From Desulfonauticus sp. (lineage in GTDB: Bacteria > Desulfobacterota > Desulfovibrionia > Desulfovibrionales > Desulfonatronovibrionaceae), in assembly GCA_030950395.1 (NCBI GenBank), contig JAUZRP010000002.1, positions 1 to 64,000 of the forward strand: a DNA stretch of 64,000 nucleotides, in the 5' to 3' direction. A program made the translations under genes and the position numbers. The notes beneath the pieces were generated by a model. The model saw nothing but the letters and a program-made list of their open reading frames with translations, was not told where the DNA came from and ran no database searches. Position 1 is the first letter of the stretch. Each line of letters opens with the position of its first letter. Positions 33,366 through 43,113 of this stretch are shown piece after piece.

Positions 33366-34478
33366 TTTTTATTTCTACCTGAATTAAAAAAAATTAAATA
33401 TTCCTTGATAAAGGCATCTAAATCCCCATCCAAAACGTTTTCTACGTTACTTGTTTCATACCCTGTTCTATGATCTTTTACTAAACGATAAGGATGTAAA
33501 GTATAAGTCCTAATTTGATGACCAAAAGAGATTTCTCCCTTGGCTTCATAGTCCTCCTGTTTTTTGGCCTGACGTTTAGCAAGTTCTTTTTGGAGTAGTT
33601 TGGCTTTTAATATTTTTAAAGCAATTTCTTTGTTTTTAAATTGAGAACGTTCACTTTGAGATTGCACCACAATACCTGATGGTTTGTGAACTATTCTTAT
33701 AGCCGAGCTAGTTTTATTAACGTGTTGTCCCCCTGGACCACTAGCCCTAAACGCTTCTATTTCTAAGTCTTCATCTCTAATCTCAATTTTTATATCCTCA
33801 CTTTCTTGAGGATAAACGTCAACCGAGGCAAACGAGGTATGACGACGACTTGAGGCATCAAAAGGAGATATCCTTATTAACCTGTGAGTCCCCTTTTCTC
33901 CTTTTAAAAAACCATAACTATAAGCTCCCTTAATATGTAAAGTAACGCTTTTTAGACCTGCTTCTTCTCCTGCCAAATAGTCAAGAAAGGCTATTTTAAA
34001 ATCATGTCTTTCTGCCCATCTCGTGTACATCCTAAGTAACATTTCAGCCCAATCCTGGGCTTCTACCCCGCCTGCTCCAGGATGAATCTCTAAAATAGCT
34101 TCAGCTTCATCCCCATCTGAACTTAATAACAACTCCATTTCTAAAGTAACTAAATCTTTTTGTAAACAATCTAAAGAATTCTTGGCTTCTTCTAGTCCTT
34201 CAACTTCCCCCTCTTCTACTAAAGACAACCACAACAACAAATCTTCTTTTTTAGAATATAATTCTTTAACTTTTTTTAATATAGTCTCTAACTTACTCTT
34301 TTTTTGTAAAATTGGTTTTATTGCTTCATGATCTTTCCAGGACTCAGGATTAGCCAACTTTTTTTCTATATCTCTTAATTCTGCTTCTTTAGATTCTAAG
34401 TCAAAGACGCCTCCATAAATCGTCTAATTTTGTTATCACTTCTGTACTAATTAACTTCAATTCATTACAATCAATCAT
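33362..34478 (-). CDS. prfB: Peptide chain release factor 2 with programmed +1 frameshift
   Basis: RF2 terminates at UGA and UAA. The main frame (from 34357) holds the peptidyl-hydrolysis motif GPGGQHVNKT. It lacks the usual N-terminus because translation begins at the ATG at 34478 in another frame: 25 codons ending DDLWRRL, then TGA (34403-34401). The autoregulatory shift site is intact: GGAGG (34414-34410), then CTT TGA C. A +1 slip at CTT gives GAC and joins to DLESKEAELRDIEKK. The spliced protein has about 371 residues, normal for RF2. Not a pseudogene. Its start overlaps the lnt stop. Confidence 0.95.
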
Positions 34479-36000
34479 TTTCCTGCCCTAACCCCTGAAA
34501 TATGATTTTCAAAAACATAAAAATTATAATAAGAAAAGGAAAAGCATAAATAAAATAAAAATATCTACAAAAAAAACTCTTTTTTTGAGACACACCAAGA
34601 TCTCCAATTAAATAATTCCTTTTAAACAAATCCAATTTTTTTAAAATTATTCCTTTACTAGAAACAAAAGCACTAATACCACTATTGGTGCATCTTAGCA
34701 AAAAACGTCGCTGCTCTACTGCTCTTAAAACAGCTAAATAAAGATGTTGATACGGACCAGAAGTATGGCCAAACCAGGCATCATTAGAAATATTTACTAA
34801 ACATTCTGCACCTGCCCTAACCCTTTGATTTACTAAATGCGAAAAAATTATTTCATAACAAATAAGCACTCCAAGAGCAAGCTTCTTTATTTTCAAAGGT
34901 TCAATAGACGTACCAGAAGAAAATGTACCTACTCCTTTATAAAAAAAGCCAAAAATAGAAGATAAAAATTTACATGGTAAATATTCTCCAAAAGGAACTA
35001 ACTTTTGTTTGTCATAAAATCCTATAACCTTGCCTTTAGTATCAATTAAATAAGCTCTATTAAAAAGGAGATATTTAGTATTGGAAATAAATTTATAACC
35101 AGGAGAACCAAATAATAAATAAACTTTGTATTTCCTGGCAAATGCTTTTATTTTATTAGATAAAAAATTGTTTTCCTGAAAATAAAAAGGCATGCAGGTT
35201 TCAGGCCAAACAATAAATCTAGCACCCTGTTGAACTGCTTTTTGGGATAACTTCAAATAAGTATTAAGAGTAAAAAGCTGGTATTTAGGATCCCATTTAT
35301 GCTCCTGATCTATACTAGCCTGAATCAATGCAGATTTTAATTTAGCAAATACTCCTGTCCTATAATGCAATAAAAAAAAATTTATTATTATAAAAAAAAT
35401 TATTAACCCTGTTGAGAGATATACATATCTTTTTTTTATTATAAGAAAAGATATAAAAATTATACAAAAGGCCAATCCCTTTGCTCCAATAAACTGAATA
35501 ATCTGAATCAAATAAGGATAAGGAGCACAAATTAAAGCTAAATCAGGCCAGGGGAAACCAGTTAAAAAAAACTCTCTAATTATTTCCAAAGCCATCCATA
35601 AACAAGCAGCAAAAAATGCTAAACCCAAAAAAGATAAATATTTCTTTGCCCAACGCACAATTAAATAGTACAACAACACGTATCCACCAAGATATAAACC
35701 TAACAAAACAGGAAAACAGCAGGACACTATCAAAGGTATCTGCCCATACCTATAACAAGGATAATACAGCCAATAAAAAACAGCACTATATCCTAAACTA
35801 GCCAATAAATAAATATATTTAGCATAATTTTTTTTTTGAAAAATTAAAACGTTTAGTAAAATAAGTAACATAAAAATAAACACAGGATTAGAATAAATAG
35901 AATTAGGATAGGCAAAGAAAAAAAAAGCTATAGAACATAAGGACCAAAAAAACAGCTGCAAAAAATTATTTTTACAATCAACTTTATTTAAAGACATCAT
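34471..36000 (-). CDS. lnt: Apolipoprotein N-acyltransferase
   Basis: 509-residue inner-membrane enzyme adding the third acyl chain to lipoproteins. About six N-terminal hydrophobic helices (to about residue 210) precede a nitrilase-like periplasmic domain. Catalytic triad pieces are visible: Glu in VWPETCMPF, Lys in KQKLVPFGEYLP and Cys in VLICYEIIF. A last helix lies near the C-terminus (FLIIIFMFLKII). Sits between corC and prfB, with a one-base gap to corC and an eight-base overlap with prfB. Confidence 0.95.
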   Translation of the reverse strand: MMSLNKVDCKNNFLQLFFWSLCSIAFFFFAYPNSIYSNPVFIFMLLILLNVLIFQKKNYAKYIYLLASLGYSAVFYWLYYPCYRYGQIPLIVSCCFPVLLGLYLGGYVLLYYLIVRWAKKYLSFLGLAFFAACLWMALEIIREFFLTGFPWPDLALICAPYPYLIQIIQFIGAKGLAFCIIFISFLIIKKRYVYLSTGLIIFFIIINFFLLHYRTGVFAKLKSALIQASIDQEHKWDPKYQLFTLNTYLKLSQKAVQQGARFIVWPETCMPFYFQENNFLSNKIKAFARKYKVYLLFGSPGYKFISNTKYLLFNRAYLIDTKGKVIGFYDKQKLVPFGEYLPCKFLSSIFGFFYKGVGTFSSGTSIEPLKIKKLALGVLICYEIIFSHLVNQRVRAGAECLVNISNDAWFGHTSGPYQHLYLAVLRAVEQRRFLLRCTNSGISAFVSSKGIILKKLDLFKRNYLIGDLGVSQKKSFFCRYFYFIYAFPFLIIIFMFLKIIFQGLGQEND

Positions 36001-36840
36001 TTATTCACTACCCGTGCTCTTATCTTTTAACTCGACTTTAACCCAATGAACATGTTTTAAGTCAGCATCTTCAATAATAATTTTAACATCTTTATCTTCA
36101 AATACCTCCCCTTTTTGGGGAACACGCCCCATTTTTTCGGACAAAAATCCACTCAAAGTATCTACCTGTTCGGAATAAAAATTGGTCTTTAACTTAGTAT
36201 TAAATTCATCCAGATCTATTCTACCTGCCACCAAAAACCTTCCATCTTTTTGAGAAATAATTTCTTTAGGCCTAGGCAAATCGTATTCATCTTCTATTTC
36301 ACCAACTATTTCTTCTAAAATGTCTTCCATAGTAACCAACCCAGCTGTGCCTCCATATTCATCAACCACAATAGCCATGTGTATTTTTTGGGCTTTTAAC
36401 TCCAACAACAAATCATAAACTCTTTTAGTTTCAACCACAAAATAAGGATCTCTCATAATATCAGATAATTTGGTATGTTCTTTATCCAAATAATATATTC
36501 TTAATAAATCCTTAGCGTGAATTATACCTACTATATTATCTTTTGTTGCTTCATACACAGGTATCCTTGAATGACCACAATCTATTACTATCTTAACCAA
36601 TGCATCTATATCATTATTCACTTCCACACAGACCATATCTGTACGAGGAACTATAATTTCTTCTACTCTAAGTTGCGTTAGTTTTAAAATCTTTAAAATC
36701 ATCTGATATTCATCATTTTGAAGGAGACCATTTTCTTTTGCCTGAGATAATAATGTTTCTAATTTTAACGAGGTATCTTCTTTATTTAAAAATAACTTTT
36801 TTACCCAATCCCAAAATGTAGTTTCTCCACTATTATCCAA
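36001..36840 (-). CDS. CorC/HlyC-type CBS-domain protein
   Basis: 279 residues if the TTG at 36840 is the start, favoured because GAGGGGGG lies six bases before it; the frame reaches a GTG at 36888. A CBS pair (about 50-170) starts at 'IMVPRTDMV'-like [13 protein letters not shown] and includes [21 protein letters not shown], followed by a C-terminal CorC_HlyC domain. There is no DUF21 membrane domain, so it is the soluble CorC form. Linked to divalent-cation efflux and often found just upstream of lnt, as here. Confidence 0.9.
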   Translation of the reverse strand: MDNSGETTFWDWVKKLFLNKEDTSLKLETLLSQAKENGLLQNDEYQMILKILKLTQLRVEEIIVPRTDMVCVEVNNDIDALVKIVIDCGHSRIPVYEATKDNIVGIIHAKDLLRIYYLDKEHTKLSDIMRDPYFVVETKRVYDLLLELKAQKIHMAIVVDEYGGTAGLVTMEDILEEIVGEIEDEYDLPRPKEIISQKDGRFLVAGRIDLDEFNTKLKTNFYSEQVDTLSGFLSEKMGRVPQKGEVFEDKDVKIIIEDADLKHVHWVKVELKDKSTGSE

Positions 36841-36914
36841 ATCTATCCCCCCCTCACACAGTAAACTTCTTTCCCAAATAATAAACACAATTTATTACAA
36901 TTATACCATCTCAA

Positions 36915-37964
36915 TTAAACCTTCTTTTCCCTATATAACTCTAAATATTTAGCAAACAACCAATTTTCCAAACGTTCACAACCTTGATCTAAAGCAATAT
37001 CATTCCATTCTATTTCTCCTTTTTTATCTAATTTACCTTCAGCAACAAATTGGAAACCAAAAAAATAAAAATCTAATTCACTTTCATCTGTAAAATATAC
37101 ATTTTTTAACCTACAAATAAAATAAAAGAAAGCTGGAGATAAACTTTTATCTTCAAACTCTATATATAAAAATACGTATTCATTTTCTTTTTTAAATTTA
37201 GACAAATTTTTTATTTTATCTTTTTTTATACCAAGCTTTATGCCACCCCCAGAAATATCCTTTAGCAAAAGCTCTTTGTTTTCCTCATCATACTTCGCCA
37301 AAGGCTCTCCCCAAGTCAAAACATTTTTTGAAAATCCTGCAAACTTATCCAAAACAGAAGGCCAAACCTGAACCACTTTCAGATACTTTGAAGGAATCTC
37401 TATTCGTAAAAACCTTCGTTTTTGACCAAGAAATACTACTTCTGGAAACTTAATCCTTAAAATGCAAAATCCTTTATCATCAAAGTCATACCCCTCTATA
37501 ACTGACTGAAAATTATAAAAAATAGGGTTTAAATTATCTCCTATTCTAAAAAAACAACTTAGTTTTCTACCCAAAAAAGACTTCTTCATTTTCACATACA
37601 AAGGAAGCTCAATGTATAAAAATTGCAATTTATCATCATAATCAACAAAGGTAGTATAAATTATTTGACTGGACTTTTCTAATTTAAGGTCAAATCTACT
37701 CCTTTGCCTTAAAGCAAAATCTAAAACGTGTTTTATAGAATCTTTATCTTTTATTTTACCAAATTCAATAACATTATTTTGCTCTTCTTTCTTCCTTAAA
37801 AAATAATTTATAACCAACAAAACAATTAAAAATAGAATTAAAAATACAGTGAAATAATATAAAAAATTGATAATGGCAGGATTAATGCCTGCGAATTGAA
37901 GGGAATTTCTGATTTGTTCAAAAAAAGAATTACTTGAGATAGTATAAATCATGGTCAAATTCAC
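36915..37964 (-). CDS. Membrane-anchored PilZ-domain (c-di-GMP receptor) protein
   Basis: 349 residues. One hydrophobic helix (FLYYFTVFLILFLIVLLVIN, about 34-53) is followed by a YcgR-like N-terminal beta domain and a PilZ domain. The c-di-GMP-binding pieces are visible: RRFLRIEIP (RxxxR-type, near residue 180) and DISGGGIKLG (D/NxSxxG, near residue 238). Expected to bind c-di-GMP at the inner membrane and affect motility, secretion or envelope. Overlaps the lipoprotein gene by 35 bases; the second Met (37952) may be the true start. A diguanylate cyclase gene lies downstream in the same gene run. Confidence 0.85.
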   Translation of the reverse strand: MNLTMIYTISSNSFFEQIRNSLQFAGINPAIINFLYYFTVFLILFLIVLLVINYFLRKKEEQNNVIEFGKIKDKDSIKHVLDFALRQRSRFDLKLEKSSQIIYTTFVDYDDKLQFLYIELPLYVKMKKSFLGRKLSCFFRIGDNLNPIFYNFQSVIEGYDFDDKGFCILRIKFPEVVFLGQKRRFLRIEIPSKYLKVVQVWPSVLDKFAGFSKNVLTWGEPLAKYDEENKELLLKDISGGGIKLGIKKDKIKNLSKFKKENEYVFLYIEFEDKSLSPAFFYFICRLKNVYFTDESELDFYFFGFQFVAEGKLDKKGEIEWNDIALDQGCERLENWLFAKYLELYREKKV

Positions 37965-38589
37965 AATTTTCTAAAGAAGATTGTAAAATTTTTATATGTA
38001 TATCCGCATCACTATTACTGCCAAGTGTCTTTTTTTCTTTCCAATCTTCTATAAGAAAAATTGTCCACCCATATTGTTTGTCTATATCAAAAGCTCTTTG
38101 CAAAAACTTATTTTTCCATTCCTTTGGAGCCACTCTGGCAATTTTTCGACAATATACTGATTGATAAACTGGATTTTTTTCCCTTTGAATAACTTTCCAT
38201 AATTCTGTAAAATCTCCAGATTTAATGAGACGTAAATAAAATTTATCTCTATTAATTCCAGATAATTTTTTATCTTTAGTATAAAAATTTGCAGTTTTAT
38301 AAAATCTTATCTTTTCCTGACCAATATATTTATAAAGCAAATATAGTTGATAATAATTTACACCTATCATCTCAAGATCATCAGCGCGAGCAAAAAAAAG
38401 ATTAGATTTATTAAAATAAATCTTTGCATCACAAAATCTACCCTGCAAAAAAGAATTAACAAACTGTATCCTATTTTGATAAGCAGATTTAACATAATTT
38501 GAGGACTTAAAAATCAAATTATGCTTACCAGAAAAACTACAACCTGCCAAAAAAACAAAAATCAAAATAAGCCAAAAATATCTTTTCAT
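37930..38589 (-). CDS. Lipoprotein of unknown function
   Basis: 219 residues with a lipoprotein signal: MKRYFWLILIFVFLAGCS, lipobox LAGC with Cys17. The mature part is charged and helical (tetratricopeptide-like character around residues 50-170, e.g. YYQLYLLYKYIGQEKIRFY), without a recognised family. Ser follows the Cys, favouring outer-membrane sorting by the general rule. Downstream of the Mla genes, so it may be an extra component of that transport system; that is only positional. Confidence 0.7.
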   Translation of the reverse strand: MKRYFWLILIFVFLAGCSFSGKHNLIFKSSNYVKSAYQNRIQFVNSFLQGRFCDAKIYFNKSNLFFARADDLEMIGVNYYQLYLLYKYIGQEKIRFYKTANFYTKDKKLSGINRDKFYLRLIKSGDFTELWKVIQREKNPVYQSVYCRKIARVAPKEWKNKFLQRAFDIDKQYGWTIFLIEDWKEKKTLGSNSDADIHIKILQSSLENCEFDHDLYYLK

Positions 38590-38643
38590 AATAAACCTTA
38601 ATACTTAATTTAAATTACCTACAATTTTTTCGCAATACATCTT

Positions 38644-39633
38644 TTAAGGCTGAGGCAAATCTATATTTTTTATAATTTCATCAGTTTGTTTAAATGGCCA
38701 CTTGGTCTGAAGAGAATTTAGCAATCTACTGCTTAAGTTTAACGAATATTCTGCCTCTATCTTAAGCCTATAAATATCTTTTGTAGCTTTTTTCACCTCT
38801 CTCGTAATATCCTCTACATTATCTAAAATAGGATCCAGTTTTTGTTTTAATTGCTTAAGATCCTGGACAAAAGATTTAGTTTCCTTCATTACACCCAAAG
38901 CCTCTTGTTCTATAGGGGTAATATTTTGAACCACACCAGTAGCATTTTGTAAAAGAACATCAATTGTTGTCACCAAGTTATCAGTATGCACCAACAATCT
39001 ATCAATTTTTCTTACAGGGCGTTTATCTTGAGTTAAATAATAAATCAAGCCTCTGCTAGTTTGAAGTTCATAAGTAATTTGCTCTATATTTTTTATAGTT
39101 TTTTGAAAACTTGCATTTTTATCTAAAAACTGATCTGTTATCTTGCGCACATTAGAAACAATTTTTTTCATATCTTCAATAACAGGTTGGGCCTGAGCAA
39201 TAAGTTCTCTTATGCCACCTATCTTAGTTAATACTAAGGTACTACCAGGAGCAAGTACAGGAGAATCTTGCGTTCCAGGAATAACTTTTAAATAAGGATT
39301 ACCTATTATCCCTTCTTGATCTAAAATAATCTTAGTGTTTTTACGAAACCATTTTTTATATTTTTCTAATACACTGATTTTTATTTTAATAAAATTCACT
39401 TCATTTAAATATAATTTCTCTACCTGTCCTATTTTAAAACCAGATAACTTTACAGGAATACCACGCTCTATATTTTCTCCAGACTTACTTATAACATAAT
39501 AGGTAATTCTTTTGGCAAAAATATCTTTTTTAATACCTATATATACCAATAAAAATATAAAAAAAACAATAAACAAAAACAAAATAAAACCTACTTTAAA
39601 TTCAAAAGTTTTAAATTTTTTATCTACGAACAT
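38644..39633 (-). CDS. mlaD: MCE/MlaD-family phospholipid transport protein
   Basis: 329 residues. An N-terminal membrane anchor (FILFLFIVFFIFLLVYIGI, about 16-34) is followed by an MCE domain with ISKSGENIERGIPVKLSGFKIG-like blocks (SG..i..G.pVrl.G..vG) and IGNPYLKVIPG. A long helical C-terminus (about 150-310) is typical of MCE proteins forming periplasmic tunnels. Part of an MlaE-F-D order with the permease at 40327 and a degenerate ATPase at 39793. Confidence 0.9.
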   Translation of the reverse strand: MFVDKKFKTFEFKVGFILFLFIVFFIFLLVYIGIKKDIFAKRITYYVISKSGENIERGIPVKLSGFKIGQVEKLYLNEVNFIKIKISVLEKYKKWFRKNTKIILDQEGIIGNPYLKVIPGTQDSPVLAPGSTLVLTKIGGIRELIAQAQPVIEDMKKIVSNVRKITDQFLDKNASFQKTIKNIEQITYELQTSRGLIYYLTQDKRPVRKIDRLLVHTDNLVTTIDVLLQNATGVVQNITPIEQEALGVMKETKSFVQDLKQLKQKLDPILDNVEDITREVKKATKDIYRLKIEAEYSLNLSSRLLNSLQTKWPFKQTDEIIKNIDLPQP

Positions 39634-39792
39634 ATAATCCTAAACACATAACTTTTTTGATTTAAACAAATAAATCGAAATATACAAATACCTTGCCCCG
39701 CTAAACTCCTACCACAAAAATATAACTAGACCCAATTATTATCAATCTTTTTAAATCTGAAACACATCAACCAACAAACATCTTGAAATCTT

Positions 39793-40296
39793 TTATAAAA
39801 AAAACCTCTCAAAGTCGATATCTTTAAAACTAGATAGATTATCTGTAGTAATTACTACCCAAAGATAATATTTTATCTTTAAACTTTCAAGAATTTTACG
39901 AATTAAATCAAAATCCTTTCTTACAGGATATTCCAAAAATATAATTTCAGATTCTACACACAAAGCACGAAGTAACATACATTTTAGCAATTCCTCATCA
40001 GTCAACCTTTCCTTTCTCAACCAAAGAACATCCTCCAACCCCAATATTTCAATAAAAAACTTAAATTTAATATAACAATTTTGTAAAGAAATATTTTCTC
40101 TATACATTAAAGGTAAAAAAATATTTTCTATCATTTCTAAATTTGACAAAAAAGGAACTTTTTTACTAATTATCCCTACATTACCAAATCCCATAGAAAA
40201 TATCTCAAACAAATAGTTTTCTAAATTCTTATCTTCTAAGACTATAAGTAAATCTCTATATTTTTTTTGTAAAAGAATATTATAGATATCTTTCAT
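39793..40296 (-). CDS. Degenerate MlaF-like ABC ATPase lacking Walker A
   Basis: 167 residues, in the place of mlaF between mlaE and mlaD. It aligns by pattern with an ABC ATPase but every catalytic element is eroded. DLLIVLEDKNLENYLFEIF stands where the P-loop should be, with no GxxGxGKS. PFLSNLEMIENIFLPLMYR fits the family's 'lLsnLtv.eNi.lPL' Q-loop block. LTDEELLKCMLLRALCVES replaces LSGGqqqRvaiARAl, and IIFLEYPVRKDFD replaces the Walker B 'lLLlDEPt.gLD' (Asp to Glu, Glu to Tyr). The frame is open and the flanking gaps are short, so the gene is maintained. ATP hydrolysis is not expected. Confidence 0.7.
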   Translation of the reverse strand: MKDIYNILLQKKYRDLLIVLEDKNLENYLFEIFSMGFGNVGIISKKVPFLSNLEMIENIFLPLMYRENISLQNCYIKFKFFIEILGLEDVLWLRKERLTDEELLKCMLLRALCVESEIIFLEYPVRKDFDLIRKILESLKIKYYLWVVITTDNLSSFKDIDFERFFL

Positions 40297-40326
40297 CAGT
40301 AAAATATCATACCATTGTAAATATCT

Positions 40327-41106
40327 TTATAACAAATAAAACAAGCTATCTACGATCAATATCGCAATAATTATGCTCATCATTCCATTGATTAAATTAA
40401 TAGGTATTTCTGTAATCGACCTGCTTACAGACATTCCTTTTTGAATAGAAATAGAAATTAAAATAAGTCCAAAAATACCAGATTTTAGAAACGTGAAAAA
40501 TATATCCGAAAAACTTAAAAAATTAACTATTTGATAAATATAATTTTCGTAATTAATTTCATGAAAAAATCCAAGAAACAGATAACCACCTATTAAAGAA
40601 ACAATTATAAAATAAAAATTTAAAACTATAGAACTAATAAAAAAAGCCAATATCCTGGGAAGATAAACATAATCTTCTATGGAAATGTCAAAAAAAAACA
40701 AAGTATCTATCTCACCGTGAAATCGCATCACGGATAACTCAGATATCACAGCCGTAGAAGAACGAACTAACATAATAATTGTTACTATAAGAGGACTAAG
40801 TTCATAAAAAACTGAAGTAACTATAAATTCTCCTATTCTGCCATAACTATTTAAACTTATCAATAATTCAAGAATATAATTAACAACGACCCCACCTACT
40901 ATTAATGCTGCTGCAAAAACAATAGAAAGACTTTCAACAGTTGTAAAATATAATTGACGCACAAAAACCCTAAAAACTGCTCTATTAAAAATCTTAAAAG
41001 TCAAAAAAGATGGAATAACAGAATATAAAACATTTAGTGCCTGTAAATAGGTAAAGATTTTTTCAGTAAATAATTTTCCTAAATAATAAATAAATTTATA
41101 AAACAT
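40327..41106 (-). CDS. mlaE: MlaE/YrbE-type ABC permease
   Basis: 259-residue inner-membrane permease with five or six hydrophobic helices and the MlaE-family core: a long amphipathic N-terminal region, ITIIMLVRSSTAVISELSVMR near residue 120 (family 'GR.GsA.aaElG.M') and FLKSGIFGLILISISIQKGM in the fourth loop. Usual role with MlaF and MlaD is phospholipid movement between membranes. Its cognate ATPase gene next door is degenerate, so energy coupling must come from elsewhere or be absent. Confidence 0.88.
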   Translation of the reverse strand: MFYKFIYYLGKLFTEKIFTYLQALNVLYSVIPSFLTFKIFNRAVFRVFVRQLYFTTVESLSIVFAAALIVGGVVVNYILELLISLNSYGRIGEFIVTSVFYELSPLIVTIIMLVRSSTAVISELSVMRFHGEIDTLFFFDISIEDYVYLPRILAFFISSIVLNFYFIIVSLIGGYLFLGFFHEINYENYIYQIVNFLSFSDIFFTFLKSGIFGLILISISIQKGMSVSRSITEIPINLINGMMSIIIAILIVDSLFYLL

Positions 41107-41191
41107 CTCTTATGCAATATAAAAACAAAAATTTAAATTTGTGTTTGCGATCATTTTAACATTATATACCAATATTTTCGCACTTCACTAA

Positions 41192-43093
41192 TTATAAAGA
41201 ACCTTTTCTCAAAGACATCTTTTTTAAATAAATCTCCAGACATTGCAAAGCAGCAGGGGTAACTCCAGAAATTCGACTGGCCTGTCCAAGGCTAACTGGA
41301 CGAATTTTTTCTAATTTTTCCACGATCTCTTTAGACAAACCATCGACTCTTTGATAATCAATATTTGGTGGCAATTTAATTTTTTCCAGACTTTTAAAAG
41401 AATTAACCAGTTCTTGTTGTTTTTGCAAGTATCCTTCATATTTGATGCTAATTTCAACTTCCTGTTTTACGTCAGATTCAAATTCACTTATGTGCGGACA
41501 AAAGACTTTTAACTGCTCTAGTTCCACCTGCGGCTGACGTAAAATATCTGCTAACGACACTTTTTTCTTGGGAAACGAAGCTCCTATGGCAGCTAATTTT
41601 TCTAAAGTGGATTTATCTGGCTTGATTTCCAAGTTATACAACATGTCCTTTAATCTTTTTATCTTTTCCATTTTTTGGGTAAACTTCATCCATTTTTCAT
41701 CGTCAATCAAGCCCAATCTTCTTCCAATAGGGGTCAAACGTTGGTCTGCATTATCCTCACGCAAAAGCAATCTATACTCAGCTCTTGAAGTAAACATTCT
41801 ATATGGCTCCTGAGTGCCTTTAGTAACTAAATCATCTACCAGCACTCCTATATAAGCCTCATCTCTGCCCAAAATAAAACCATCTCTATTTCCCTGTTCT
41901 TTACAGTACACGTTTAAAGCAGCCCATAAACCTTGAGCTGCTGCTTCTTCATAACCAGATGTTCCATTAATCTGACCAGCACAAAATAATCCAGAAATTA
42001 CCTTTGTCTCTAAAGATGGTTTTAATTGAGTGGGAAAAACAAAATCGTATTCTATACCATACCCCGGTCTTACAATAATTGCCTGCTCTAAACCAGGAAT
42101 AGTTTTTAACATTTTCTTTTGAATGTCTAAAGGCAAACTCGTGGGGATTCCGTTGGGATAGACTTCTGGACTAGTTAAACCTTCTGGTTCAACAAAGATT
42201 TGATGTCTGTTTTTATCCGGGAAACGCACCACTTTGTCTTCTATAGAAGGACAATAACGCGCTCCAACGCCCTTAATAATCCCCTGAAATAAGGGGGACC
42301 TATCAAAACCCTGCTTAATAATCTCATGAGTTCTTTCGTTGGTGTAAGTGATGTAACAAGGGACCTGAGGCAATAGTTTTGTTTGGTAATAAAAACTAAA
42401 CGGCTTTATCTCTCTATCACCTTCCTGAATTTCTAGTTTAGAATAATCAATACTATCTTTTAATAACCTGGGAACAGTACCTGTTTTTAATCTTCCCAAA
42501 TTTAAGCCCAGTTTTTTTAAAGATAAAGAAAGTCCTTTACTGGCCGGATCGCCAAACCTTCCTCCAGAATAATTTTTTAGCCCTATGTGAATAAGTCCCT
42601 GCAAAAAAGTACCTGTGGTTAAAAGCACATTTTTAGCTAAAATTACTTCATCAATAAGAGTCTTCACACCTTGGACAACACCATCTTTTACCAACACCTC
42701 TTCCACACAACCTTCTTGTATCCACAGATTGGGCTGAGCAAAAATATCTTTTTGAACCACCTCTAAATAAGTCTTACGATCAATTTGAACCCTGGTAGAG
42801 CGAACTGCAGGTCCTTTTCTGGTGTTTAAAATCCTAAACTGAATAGCAGCACTATCAGCCCATTTTCCCATCATACCTCCAAGGGCATCTATTTCTTTGA
42901 CCATATGTCCCTTAGCTAGCCCCCCAATGGCAGGATTACAGGATAAATGTCCAATACGATCAATATTTATCGTAATTAAAAGGGTTTTTAGACCAAGCTT
43001 ACTAGCAGCCATTGCTGCTTCACAGCCAGCATGGCCAGCACCTACAACAATGAGGTCAAAAACTTCTGGTGGGATTTTTTTACCAACAGACAT
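41192..43093 (-). CDS. mnmG: tRNA uridine-5-carboxymethylaminomethyl modification enzyme
   Basis: 633-residue FAD protein that with MnmE modifies the wobble uridine of tRNA. FAD site [19 protein letters not shown] is at residues 16-34, with [19 protein letters not shown] near residue 52 and the conserved Cys region [13 protein letters not shown] near residue 283. C-terminal helical MnmE-binding domain ends [18 protein letters not shown]. Normal length and complete. Confidence 0.98.
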   Translation of the reverse strand: MSVGKKIPPEVFDLIVVGAGHAGCEAAMAASKLGLKTLLITINIDRIGHLSCNPAIGGLAKGHMVKEIDALGGMMGKWADSAAIQFRILNTRKGPAVRSTRVQIDRKTYLEVVQKDIFAQPNLWIQEGCVEEVLVKDGVVQGVKTLIDEVILAKNVLLTTGTFLQGLIHIGLKNYSGGRFGDPASKGLSLSLKKLGLNLGRLKTGTVPRLLKDSIDYSKLEIQEGDREIKPFSFYYQTKLLPQVPCYITYTNERTHEIIKQGFDRSPLFQGIIKGVGARYCPSIEDKVVRFPDKNRHQIFVEPEGLTSPEVYPNGIPTSLPLDIQKKMLKTIPGLEQAIIVRPGYGIEYDFVFPTQLKPSLETKVISGLFCAGQINGTSGYEEAAAQGLWAALNVYCKEQGNRDGFILGRDEAYIGVLVDDLVTKGTQEPYRMFTSRAEYRLLLREDNADQRLTPIGRRLGLIDDEKWMKFTQKMEKIKRLKDMLYNLEIKPDKSTLEKLAAIGASFPKKKVSLADILRQPQVELEQLKVFCPHISEFESDVKQEVEISIKYEGYLQKQQELVNSFKSLEKIKLPPNIDYQRVDGLSKEIVEKLEKIRPVSLGQASRISGVTPAALQCLEIYLKKMSLRKGSL

Positions 43094-43113
43094 ATAAGTC
43101 TAATTGCTTAATT

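Noticed and set aside
33362-34357. prfB as an N-terminally truncated gene
   Set aside because: The missing N-terminus is encoded in another frame with a canonical CTT-TGA-C shift site.
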